Source of the DNA: Ruegeria denitrificans
GTDB taxonomy: Bacteria; Pseudomonadota; Alphaproteobacteria; Rhodobacterales; Rhodobacteraceae
Length of the DNA stretch: 64,000 nt
Direction: 5' to 3'
NCBI RefSeq assembly: GCF_001458295.1
Contig: NZ_CYUD01000009.1
Coordinates: 124,001 to 188,000, forward strand
This document shows, piece by piece, positions 44,471 through 51,576 of this stretch. The position numbers and the translations under genes are program-made. The notes under the pieces are model-generated. The model worked only from the letters and a program-made list of their open reading frames with translations, was not told where the DNA came from and did no database searches. Numbering within the stretch: the first letter of the stretch is position 1; each line of letters starts with the position of its first letter.

Positions 44471-44505
44471 CAACACTAAGGGTCAAAAATAATCCCTTAG
44501 TGTTG
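44471..44505. terminator. Perfect 12-bp inverted repeat (terminator or operator)
   Basis: CAACACTAAGGG and CCCTTAGTGTTG around an 11-nt loop, 16 nt after the stop of the unknown gene and just ahead of the HTH gene. The right arm overlaps an alternative GTG start at 44500. It may end the upstream transcript or bind the HTH protein. Confidence 0.5.
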
Positions 44506-44568
44506 TTACACTTTGACCTGAAAACGCTGCAGTCTGCCTTCAACGCATTTCAAAACAGTGAGGCCAAG

Positions 44569-44793
44569 ATGCAGACACAACCTAACCCAGACTACTTTGA
44601 TCAGCTGATCGACGAGAAAGCGGCTGCTGACTACCTGTGCTATTCAGTCCGCGCTTTGCAAAACTGGCGTGTACGCGGTGGTGGACCGCTCTTCATCAAA
44701 GTGTCTGGCCGCTCTGTCCGTTACACGCGTGGCGATCTGCAAAAGTGGATTGCTGAAAAGCGCGTCGCCAATACCAGCGCCGCACCTTCCTGA
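44569..44793 (+). CDS. AlpA/MerR-like helix-turn-helix protein
   Basis: 74-residue DNA-binding protein of the AlpA/excisionase type: LIDEKAAADYLCYSVRALQNW is the HTH (with the expected R-x-L-x-x-W recognition end), followed by GPLFIKVSGRSVRYTRGDLQKWI. Such proteins are excisionases or activators of integrase and replication genes in P4-like and other integrative elements. The ATG at 44569 was preferred over the GTG at 44500, which lies inside the inverted repeat. Confidence 0.85.
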   Translation: MQTQPNPDYFDQLIDEKAAADYLCYSVRALQNWRVRGGGPLFIKVSGRSVRYTRGDLQKWIAEKRVANTSAAPS

Positions 44794-44806
44794 CATTCGA
44801 GTTTTG

Positions 44807-44840
44807 CCCGCTCAGAGTTGGCAGCGCTGAGCGGGATTTT
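44807..44840 (+). terminator. Terminator after the HTH gene
   Basis: CCCGCTCAG and CTGAGCGGG, 9-bp perfect stem, followed by ATTTTGGGG. It starts 13 nt after the HTH stop. Confidence 0.65.
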
Positions 44841-44926
44841 GGGGCCGGATGGCTCTAAGGGGCGCGGGGTGTCGCCACCTCGCGCCCTTTCTGTGTCTGT
44901 CAAACTATTCAAAGAAGGAGTTCACC

Positions 44927-45151
44927 ATGACACAACAACCTGCATTCAAATTCAAAATCGGGCTGATCACTGCAACGATCTGGGACAATGACGGGTTCTT
45001 TTCCGTCGATATCGCACGGTCGTACAAGAACGGGGAAGGCGATTGGTGCACCACCAGCGCGTTCTCTCACAATGACCTACTCAACGTCGCTAAATGTGCA
45101 GAGCGTGCAGAAAACTGGATTTCGCGGAAGCAGGCCGCATCTAGCCAATAA
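44927..45151 (+). CDS. Small conserved mobile-element protein
   Basis: 74 residues from the ATG at 44927, with AAGGAG at 44915-44920. Sequence FKFKIGLITATIWDNDGFFS then DIARSYKNGEGDW and FSHNDLLNVAKCAERAENWI. Proteins with this pattern (R-x-G-x-I-x-A-T-I-W, S-Y-K-D/N-G, D-L-L-x-V-A-K) are frequent beside replication or mobilisation genes in plasmids and integrative elements; a single-stranded-DNA-binding role has some logic but I know of no proof. Lies between two hairpins and 180 nt ahead of the replication initiator. Confidence 0.75.
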   Translation: MTQQPAFKFKIGLITATIWDNDGFFSVDIARSYKNGEGDWCTTSAFSHNDLLNVAKCAERAENWISRKQAASSQ

Positions 45152-45156
45152 CATCC

Positions 45157-45175
45157 GCCGGGCTCGCAGCCCGGC
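45157..45175. terminator. GC-rich hairpin after the small element gene
   Basis: GCCGGGCT-CGC-AGCCCGGC, perfect 8-bp stem with a 3-nt loop, six bases after the stop. No T tract follows. Confidence 0.5.
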
Positions 45176-45272
45176 CCCAAAACAATAGCTGCCCCGCCGG
45201 AGGCACTATCGAAGGGCGCATCAGCGCCCGCACTTTTCCAAACCTAAACCAAATCGCGCGGCGTCCGCCGAA

Positions 45273-45301
45273 AGAGGGGGGTGATTGTAGCACCCCCCTC
45301 T
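45273..45301. promoter_or_regulatory. Perfect 11-bp hairpin ahead of the replication initiator
   Basis: AGAGGGGGGTG-ATTGTAG-CACCCCCCTCT: 11-bp perfect stem with a 7-nt loop, 31 nt before the initiator ATG and ahead of its ribosome site. Candidate double-strand origin (nick site in the loop) for rolling-circle replication, or an attenuator. Confidence 0.5.
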
Positions 45302-45332
45302 GGAAATACCGGAACTCAAGGAGACCCCAAAA

Positions 45333-46484
45333 ATGCAAGTTGTTCATCGCGGTTTCGATACCATCGCACTGTCGATTCAGGCGAATATCTCGCAGGAGCT
45401 ATTCGACCTGCTGAGTAGCGAACGTGACAGAGCCGAGGAAGAACGGCATTCGGTTCCCTTTAGCTATGGCGGTGCAGACTTTGACTTGCTACCCCATGGC
45501 GGCAATGGATACCGATTTATCCTCAAAGGCGGGCCATTGGACGTTACTTGGTTTTTCAAGAAACCAAATGCACGCGACCCGTGGGGCATTAGGGTTTCGG
45601 TTGGCTCAACGCTTCTTGCGACCCAAGGCCTCGGATACGCGCGATCCTACATCGACAAGACCCTAACAAGGCTCGGAATCCGCTTTGAGTCACATCAAGT
45701 TAGTATCAGCCGCGCCGATTTCTGCGTTGATATCCTTGCACCAGAATTCGAACTTGTTCCCGAAAATTTCGTCATTCACAGCCACACCAACCGCGCGGAT
45801 TATCTGACGGCTCAAGACGACATACGTAGCAACGGAAAGTCAGGTCAGTTTACATCTGTCACGGTCGGCAAAATGCCGGGACGGCAGGTCATCATTTACG
45901 ACAAGCGCCGTGAAGTTATCGACAAGAAAAAGCCGATTTGGTGGGACATCTGGAACGCCAATCTTGAGCGGTATGATTTGCCCCCTTTGGACTCTTCTGA
46001 CCCGTCCAGTAGCCGCGTTTGGCGCGTGGAGGTACGAGCCGGGAAGGATTTGCTCAAGGATCGTTGGCAGATCAGGACATGGCCCCAATTCGACGCCATG
46101 TTCGGCGATGTCATTGCCGAGGCGTTAAAGAAGATACGTTACTGCAAACCTGATCTTGATGATGGAAACCGTGCGCGTTGGTCCAACCACGAGATTTGGG
46201 ACTTGGTTGTTGGATCGTCGGATGACGACCTTTTGGAAATGCGCAGCCACATCGATGCCACAAGCGTAAAGCACGTACATCGCGCCGAGCAAATCAGGTT
46301 GATATCGACGCAAATAGCGGGCCTTGGGATCACGCTGGCCGCGCTGGAAGATACTCAGGAAAGTGAGCTGGGTAACTACATGGATAGCGTTGGAGGCAAG
46401 CTCGCAGAGAACATAAGGGCTGATCCTGAGCGTGCCGCAAACAAGCTGCATGAAGCCAAGAACAGGTATAGATTTATTAGCTAA
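45333..46484 (+). CDS. Replication initiation factor (Rep_trans-like, rolling circle)
   Basis: 383-residue protein resembling the Rep_trans/replication initiation factor family (PF02486) found in Tn916-like elements, pT181-type plasmids and filamentous phages. Visible family features: N-terminal FDTIALSIQ, the central VSISRADFCVDILAPEF (R-x-D-x-x-x-D), VIIYDKRREVIDKK (YDK-x-x-E) and RVWRVEVRAGKDLL (R-x-E). Expected to nick a hairpin origin and prime rolling-circle replication after excision. RBS CAAGGAGA is at 45317-45324. No separate relaxase is present, so self-mobilisation would need this protein or outside help. Confidence 0.78.
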   Translation: MQVVHRGFDTIALSIQANISQELFDLLSSERDRAEEERHSVPFSYGGADFDLLPHGGNGYRFILKGGPLDVTWFFKKPNARDPWGIRVSVGSTLLATQGLGYARSYIDKTLTRLGIRFESHQVSISRADFCVDILAPEFELVPENFVIHSHTNRADYLTAQDDIRSNGKSGQFTSVTVGKMPGRQVIIYDKRREVIDKKKPIWWDIWNANLERYDLPPLDSSDPSSSRVWRVEVRAGKDLLKDRWQIRTWPQFDAMFGDVIAEALKKIRYCKPDLDDGNRARWSNHEIWDLVVGSSDDDLLEMRSHIDATSVKHVHRAEQIRLISTQIAGLGITLAALEDTQESELGNYMDSVGGKLAENIRADPERAANKLHEAKNRYRFIS

Positions 46485-46533
46485 AAAAATGACTACCCAT
46501 ATCAAAGCCGCACTACTGTACATTTGATCAACG

Positions 46534-46563
46534 ATAAGGAGCGACCTGTAGTCGCTGCCTTAT
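46534..46563. terminator. Bidirectional terminator between rep and KAP genes
   Basis: ATAAGGAGCGAC and GTCGCTGCCTTAT arms (one bulged base), 5-nt loop, in the 117-nt gap between the convergent initiator and KAP genes. Confidence 0.6.
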
Positions 46564-46601
46564 GTCGATCACGCAGAATTTCCTGCAATTGAGTGGAAAT
46601 T

Positions 46602-49600
46602 TCAGTCCTCAGAAGAATTCGCTCGAACAAAAAAAGGCGTAAATGGAAGCCAGTAACCGAGTTTTCTTTTTCCGTTAACCACGTTGTTGACGGCTTCGAA
46701 GAAGGATCGATCACGTTCTGCCTTCGAAAAAATTTCCATGCATCCTTTGAGCATGTCCTTAGTCGGATCGTCAGACATCTTTATGTAGTCAGCAACTTTG
46801 GTGCGGCCGAGCTCAATGAACATGGCCAAAACCTTTTGGTTGTTCGTTTCGAGAGCTGTACAAAGTATATGCCTCACGACATTCCCTTTCTCGACAGATC
46901 TAATGGGTCCTCCTTCCGAAAGAGACGATTTCAGTAGGCCTGGAAACGCTTCAGCGGTTCGTTCCATACCGGCAGGGTCCACGTCAGACAATTTCTCGCG
47001 AATGCTACGAAACAGGTCTGAATGGAACTCTTCAGGAATTGCAAGGAACATTGCATCGAAATCGACATCTTTCTCCACGGAAGTCAGCTCGCCACGGAGA
47101 ACTCGAAGGAAAACGGTCAAATAGTTCTTTCGATAGTCGGGTGAACTAATTTTGAATGTTCCTGAAGAAAGCAGTTCATCAAAAACAGCAAGTTCATGTG
47201 GTTCCTCTTCGAAGGTTTTGCGCCAGCCCTCTACATCTTTAGAAGTAAACGCGTCCTCAAGGGTGCGACGAAATTTCTTCCACCCGTTTGATTTTGAACC
47301 TTGGGTGGCGGTCAAAATTCCGTGGGGTGTTGCGGCAACCTCAATTTCAATAAAATCGTCTTTATGAATGGCATTAGATGCGTACTTTTCTAGCGCCTGA
47401 GGGAGATCAGCGCCAAGGAGGCCTTTAAGATACTCAAACGATGTTAGCAGGGTGCTTAGCTTAGTGAACTTTGGCACATTTTCGCTAAACGTTTTTTGGA
47501 TTACATTGTTTATCAACGCATCGCTACTAGAAGTGGCTTGATTGATCCATGCGGTCACCTGTAATGCTGCAATTACGTTTTCTGCAATGCGGTTGTTAGC
47601 TTCATCTCCAAGAATGATGTCTCCAACCAACACTGATTTGAACCAGTCAAATCCTTCACGAGCTTCTTCGGATATACTACCCGAAGCGTGTTCATTCGTT
47701 TGAGGGAGTTGGCCATCCAAATGTTGTTGGCGTGCAATAAAAACAGCAGAACCCAGCGAGGTATGTGAAACATCCGCCCAAAAATGCGCATGAAGGTTTT
47801 CGTATAGGTTGGCTGATTTAAGGAAATTGGAGATAGATATTTCGTTACGTTTCTTGCTGTCCGTATTGAGCCACACAGCAGCTAGAATATCCAAATAGTC
47901 CCCGAACTTCGTACTTTCTTCGAATTCGTAATTTTTGATTTCGTCGATAATTAGGTTACCTACATCAATCCAGTCTTTAGGCTTTGCAAGTTTTGCACGC
48001 GCCAATTCCGATACGGACTTAACACCCAAGTGGCTATAGCTGGACACGAAGTTGATGATTTCGTTGTCTTCGTCAGAAAGGCCAAAAAATACATGCTTGT
48101 AAGAGACCAACGGTACATCAATTTCACCTGCCATCGAGGCGACACCCAGAGTGAAATTCGTACTTTTGGGCAGACTTATCGTCTTGAGTGCATCACCGAA
48201 TTGACCGTCAGTTTTGACGAGTCCGAGCTGAGAACGGAGTGTGGAAAGAAAGTCCGACCACGCAAGCCCATCTGAGACGTCCAAACTCGCTACATCGTCT
48301 TTCGAGGGCAAACTCTTTTTTATGACTTTCCCAACGAGGTCCGGATGTTTCCGCTCATTCGTCATTGACAACAGCAATAAGTACGGCTCGAAAGACCGGT
48401 TTAGAAGCGAGATGGATGTGACCTCTTCGAAGGCTTCAATCATGCTATTGATGATCTGCTCTTTTGAATCGCCTTTGTACTCAGAAAGTAGTTCGGCATA
48501 ATTGGTAATTGCTTGCTCGAAATCGCCTGCACTAATCCACTCGGAAGCAGTATTCTGAACGACCTCATCTACGCGTAAGTCAAAACCCTTGGAAATGGAC
48601 AACTCGTAGAGTTCCGCAGATGTTGTTGATATCGACGCAGCGGCAATTCGACTGTCTAGCAAAAGCTCGAGCGCAAGATCTGCGTCAACATTATACAGAA
48701 TTGCGGCTAGGTTGGCCTCAATATCCGCATCAGGTGCTAGCTTTCTGAGTTTTCTGTCAAGGAAGGAAGGTTCAGTTAGGATCGCAGGATTTGTTTCGAT
48801 CTTTTCTCTGAAGCAAATATAAACTGCAACGGTGGTCAGCGGGAACTCCCCTTGGTGCATGGAAAACATGCCAGCCGCATCGTTGATAAATGAAATGATC
48901 TGCCTAGGAGTGAAATGACCGTTCTTACCGGTGAGTACGGCGCTGAAGATTAGATAGGTTCGAAACAACTCGTCACCGTTCTTGTAGTGAGGAAGGGCTT
49001 GGGCAATCTTGGTTTCGAAAAAATCGCGCGAATTCGACATCACAGGTGGAGCAACATACAAAACCTCGTCAAAGGTCTTGGAAAACAGCTCGCGTTTTTC
49101 AAGTGAAATTGCGGCATCTGTTTTCGGACTATCGGCGTGACCCCCATCGTCTATATCGCTGCTTTTTAGCAGGTGCTGTCTATCGTAGGGAACAATTGCT
49201 GTGATGACCGAGTTTTTGTGCTTTGGCTTGCCGTGCGAGTTGTTAGAGAAGATTGACCTGACGGCCGACCAATATTGGGAGATTTCCTCGGTCGGTAGAC
49301 GGTCAATGTTGTCCAGCACCATAACGATCTTGTTTTTGTCATTCTGTACGGTCTCAAGAATTCTGTGCAGAGTTTCCTGAAACTCAAAGTCGTTAGGGTC
49401 TGTTTCGCGAATGTGCTGGGTAATAGTTTGGTTTTCATACTGCTTGGACGCGATAAGCAGCGTTCTTGACAACGCGTTCCAGAAACCACGAGGCGTCCAT
49501 TCTGATACTGCTGCCTGCTTGAAGACTGCGCGAACCACCGTGAGAAACAGGAACCCATAAAGGAACAGCATTGGCCAAGAGTAGAGGAAACTGCCCGTTT

Positions 49601-50117
49601 CAGGTTTCGTGTACTTTTCGTACTCGGTTCTGGCCCAAAAGTAGAAGATGGGAAGGAAAGGCAGCGTCAAAAGGACCAGCACACCATACCAATCCAGCAA
49701 TGTCTGATTGTCCGTACTAAGTTCGCGCTTTTTGCCTTTCACCTGTTTCTCAATTTCCTCGAGATTAGTCCTTTTATTGGGAAAATTCTGCTTCGACCAA
49801 TCTAATAGGTGCTCGAGAAAAGTTCGGCGGAAAGCCGTCCCTTGAGACTTCCATATGTCAAATGTAAAAAAATGGAATTTCGTTCCACCCGATTCCGCTT
49901 TACCAGCGAGAACATGTTCGGCAATTTCCACGATGCTTGATTTGCCGCTGCCCCATGGTCCGTCCAGGCCAATAGCTCGATCTTGCGATTGAAACTCTGA
50001 GATTGCTTGCGACAGAGCCAGAGCTGTCTTCTCGTGCCCTTTTCCTTGGAACAAGTCCTGATCAGAAGGCTCATCAATCAAAATTTCGCGTTGATAATCA
50101 GTTCTGTTCATTTTCAT
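46602..50117 (-). CDS. KAP family P-loop NTPase, 1171 residues, candidate defence gene
   Basis: Large KAP NTPase (PF07693). Walker A GPWGSGKS at 53-60; two membrane helices inserted in the NTPase domain at about 144-161 (YGVLVLLTLPFLPIFYFW) and 178-199; Walker B KIVMVLDNIDRL at 263-273; a sensor-like VITAIVPYDRQHL near 304-316. The remaining roughly 750 residues are mostly helical and unrecognised. The inserted membrane helices between Walker A and B are the KAP hallmark. KAP relatives include PifA (exclusion of T7 by the F plasmid) and QatA of the Qat anti-phage system; QatB, QatC and QatD are absent here. It is the only cargo-like gene of the element, AT-rich and next to attR. An ATG at 50111 may be the true start (AGGG at better spacing). 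Anti-phage function is inferred. Confidence 0.88.
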   Translation of the reverse strand: MKMNRTDYQREILIDEPSDQDLFQGKGHEKTALALSQAISEFQSQDRAIGLDGPWGSGKSSIVEIAEHVLAGKAESGGTKFHFFTFDIWKSQGTAFRRTFLEHLLDWSKQNFPNKRTNLEEIEKQVKGKKRELSTDNQTLLDWYGVLVLLTLPFLPIFYFWARTEYEKYTKPETGSFLYSWPMLFLYGFLFLTVVRAVFKQAAVSEWTPRGFWNALSRTLLIASKQYENQTITQHIRETDPNDFEFQETLHRILETVQNDKNKIVMVLDNIDRLPTEEISQYWSAVRSIFSNNSHGKPKHKNSVITAIVPYDRQHLLKSSDIDDGGHADSPKTDAAISLEKRELFSKTFDEVLYVAPPVMSNSRDFFETKIAQALPHYKNGDELFRTYLIFSAVLTGKNGHFTPRQIISFINDAAGMFSMHQGEFPLTTVAVYICFREKIETNPAILTEPSFLDRKLRKLAPDADIEANLAAILYNVDADLALELLLDSRIAAASISTTSAELYELSISKGFDLRVDEVVQNTASEWISAGDFEQAITNYAELLSEYKGDSKEQIINSMIEAFEEVTSISLLNRSFEPYLLLLSMTNERKHPDLVGKVIKKSLPSKDDVASLDVSDGLAWSDFLSTLRSQLGLVKTDGQFGDALKTISLPKSTNFTLGVASMAGEIDVPLVSYKHVFFGLSDEDNEIINFVSSYSHLGVKSVSELARAKLAKPKDWIDVGNLIIDEIKNYEFEESTKFGDYLDILAAVWLNTDSKKRNEISISNFLKSANLYENLHAHFWADVSHTSLGSAVFIARQQHLDGQLPQTNEHASGSISEEAREGFDWFKSVLVGDIILGDEANNRIAENVIAALQVTAWINQATSSSDALINNVIQKTFSENVPKFTKLSTLLTSFEYLKGLLGADLPQALEKYASNAIHKDDFIEIEVAATPHGILTATQGSKSNGWKKFRRTLEDAFTSKDVEGWRKTFEEEPHELAVFDELLSSGTFKISSPDYRKNYLTVFLRVLRGELTSVEKDVDFDAMFLAIPEEFHSDLFRSIREKLSDVDPAGMERTAEAFPGLLKSSLSEGGPIRSVEKGNVVRHILCTALETNNQKVLAMFIELGRTKVADYIKMSDDPTKDMLKGCMEIFSKAERDRSFFEAVNNVVNGKRKLGYWLPFTPFFVRANSSED

Positions 50118-50446
50118 GTCCCTTTAGTTCAGCGCAACTATGGAGAAACTAGAGAGACTTTCAATCGCTTCTTGGGAACTTTCTAATTGAGAGATGGTGC
50201 AATGTGGTCATACGTGTGCGTCAACCCTTCGCGGGTTACTGACTTTGACACTCCCTGTGTGTTGCCTATCCGAATTTTGGACCTCAAATCTCTGGGCAGA
50301 TCGGCTATGGGCTTGTTGCGTGATTGCATCACGAATGCAGCACCAAAGTTATTGGTCACGCTGCTTCCGTATTGCTTCCGGAAGGCTGACGGCTCCGGTT
50401 TCACTACACGCACCATCCCGCAGAACATTGATTTTATTGAAAAAAG
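50118..50446. other. Region between KAP gene and tRNA-Lys
   Basis: 329 nt holding the KAP promoter (on the minus strand, near 50130-50200), the right 23-bp repeat and the right attachment flank. Short frames here cross the tRNA gene and are not credible genes. Confidence 0.5.
50362..50384 (+). repeat. 23-bp direct repeat, right copy
   Basis: TGCTTCCGTATTGCTTCCGGAAG, one mismatch from 41819-41841 and in the same orientation. It is 62 nt inside the right end of the element; the left copy is about 140 nt inside the left end. Likely recognised by the element's integrase or HTH protein. Confidence 0.7.
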
Positions 50447-50522
50447 TGGTGAGCCGTGCAGGATTCGAACCTGCGACCCACTGATTAAAAGTCAGTTGCT
50501 CTACCAACTGAGCTAACGGCCC
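50447..50522 (-). tRNA. tRNA-Lys (anticodon TTT)
   Basis: 76-nt tRNA on the minus strand. The acceptor stem GGGCCGT pairs with ACGGCTC (one G-T), the discriminator A and CCA are encoded, the D arm has AGCTCAGTTGGTAGAGC, and the anticodon loop CTTTTAA on an ACTGA/TCAGT stem puts the anticodon at 50487-50489. The T arm is GCAGGTTCGAATCCTGC. Its 3' end (50447-50482) is the attR copy of the integrative element and stays functional. Confidence 0.97.
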
Positions 50523-50742
50523 ACTCTTTTGTTGGATCTTGTTGATCCGTGGCGCTCTGTAAGGCATTTTCCCGTCCGGGTTCAAGACCTTATTTTGCAC
50601 CTCGTTTCGCCGTCACTTAACTTGTTTCCGGCGTCCCGATAGGCGGCCTAATTAGGCAGGTGCTGCGGAGGGGTCAACCCCTTTTTTCAGGAATCTTCAC
50701 AGCAGGGTAGATTCCTTTCCAATGCAGGGTTATATGCCCGCC

Positions 50743-51576
50743 ATGCAAGGATTACGGAACGCCGGATTGCCCTTCATGAAGATGCACGGGCTGGGCAATG
50801 ACTTTGTCATTGTGGATGCGCGCGCGCAATCTGTTGAGATTTCGCCGGCCCTGGCGAGGGGAATCGGGCACCGGCAGTTCGGCGTGGGTTTCGATCAACT
50901 CGCGGTGATCGATAACGGCAGCGCGGACGCGCATCTGGTGTTTTATAACGCGGACGGATCGACGTCGGCGGCGTGCGGGAACGCCACGCGCTGTATCGCC
51001 CGTTTCCTGATGGAAGAAACCGGAAAAACGGAACTGACGCTGTCCACTGAACGCGGAACGCTTTATGCGCGTGACGCCGGGGATGGGCAAACCTCGGTGA
51101 ACATGGGGCAGCCGCAATTGGAGTGGCACGAGGTTCCCTTGTCCGAAGAAGTTGACACTCTGGAGTTGCCGATCGAGGGCGCACCAACTGCGACCGGCAT
51201 GGGCAACCCCCATTGCACCTTCTTTGTCGAAAACGCCGAGGCGATTCCGCTGGAAGAATTCGGCGCGCGCTATGAATACCACCCGCTTTACCCCGAACGC
51301 ACCAATGTGCAGGTGGCGCAGGTCATCGGACCGGATCATATCCGCATGCGCGTGTGGGAACGGGGTGTGGGGATCACGCTGGCTTCGGGGTCGTCCTCTT
51401 GTGCGACTGCGGTCGCGGCAGCTCGTCTTGGCCTGACCGGACGCATGGTGCAGATAGATTTGGACGGTGGCACCATCTGGATCGACTGGCGCGAGGACGG
51501 GGTCTGGATGACCGGACCCACCTGCCATGTATTCTCGGGCACTCTGACACCGGAATTTCTGGAGTCGCTGGGATGA
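50743..51576 (+). CDS. dapF: Diaminopimelate epimerase
   Basis: Converts LL- to meso-diaminopimelate for lysine and peptidoglycan synthesis. Both catalytic cysteines are present: STSAACGNATRC and ASGSSSCATAVAA, with the starting block GLPFMKMHGLGNDFVIVDAR and NPHCTFFVEN. 277 residues from 50743. Start is uncertain: in-frame ATGs at 50722, 50734, 50743 and 50776 all lack a strong ribosome site. The stop overlaps the mtaB start by 4 nt (ATGA), so the two are coupled. Confidence 0.96.
   Translation: MQGLRNAGLPFMKMHGLGNDFVIVDARAQSVEISPALARGIGHRQFGVGFDQLAVIDNGSADAHLVFYNADGSTSAACGNATRCIARFLMEETGKTELTLSTERGTLYARDAGDGQTSVNMGQPQLEWHEVPLSEEVDTLELPIEGAPTATGMGNPHCTFFVENAEAIPLEEFGARYEYHPLYPERTNVQVAQVIGPDHIRMRVWERGVGITLASGSSSCATAVAAARLGLTGRMVQIDLDGGTIWIDWREDGVWMTGPTCHVFSGTLTPEFLESLG

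Larger units (their letters stand above)
41644..50482. mobile_element. 8.8-kb integrative element in tRNA-Lys(TTT)
   Basis: Bounded by direct repeats of the tRNA-Lys 3' end (41644-41679 and 50447-50482). Contents in order: tyrosine integrase, 700 nt non-coding with DnaA-box-like sites, unknown protein, AlpA-like HTH protein, small conserved protein, Rep_trans-type replication initiator, and a large KAP P-loop NTPase on the opposite strand next to the tRNA. It has no relaxase, type IV secretion, capsid or terminase gene. That makes it a non-conjugative integrative element or a phage-satellite-like island rather than an ICE or prophage. The KAP gene and the intergenic parts are visibly more AT-rich than the host, whereas the integrase is host-like. 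Confidence 0.85.

Noticed and set aside
46602..50117. Full Qat defence system
   Set aside because: No QatB, QueC-like QatC or TatD-like QatD gene is nearby; only the KAP component is present.
50183..50428. 81-codon minus-strand frame beside tRNA-Lys
   Set aside because: Short, no ribosome site, overlaps the 23-bp repeat and likely KAP promoter.
41644..50482. Prophage or conjugative element
   Set aside because: No terminase, capsid, tail, relaxase or type IV secretion gene is found between the repeats.
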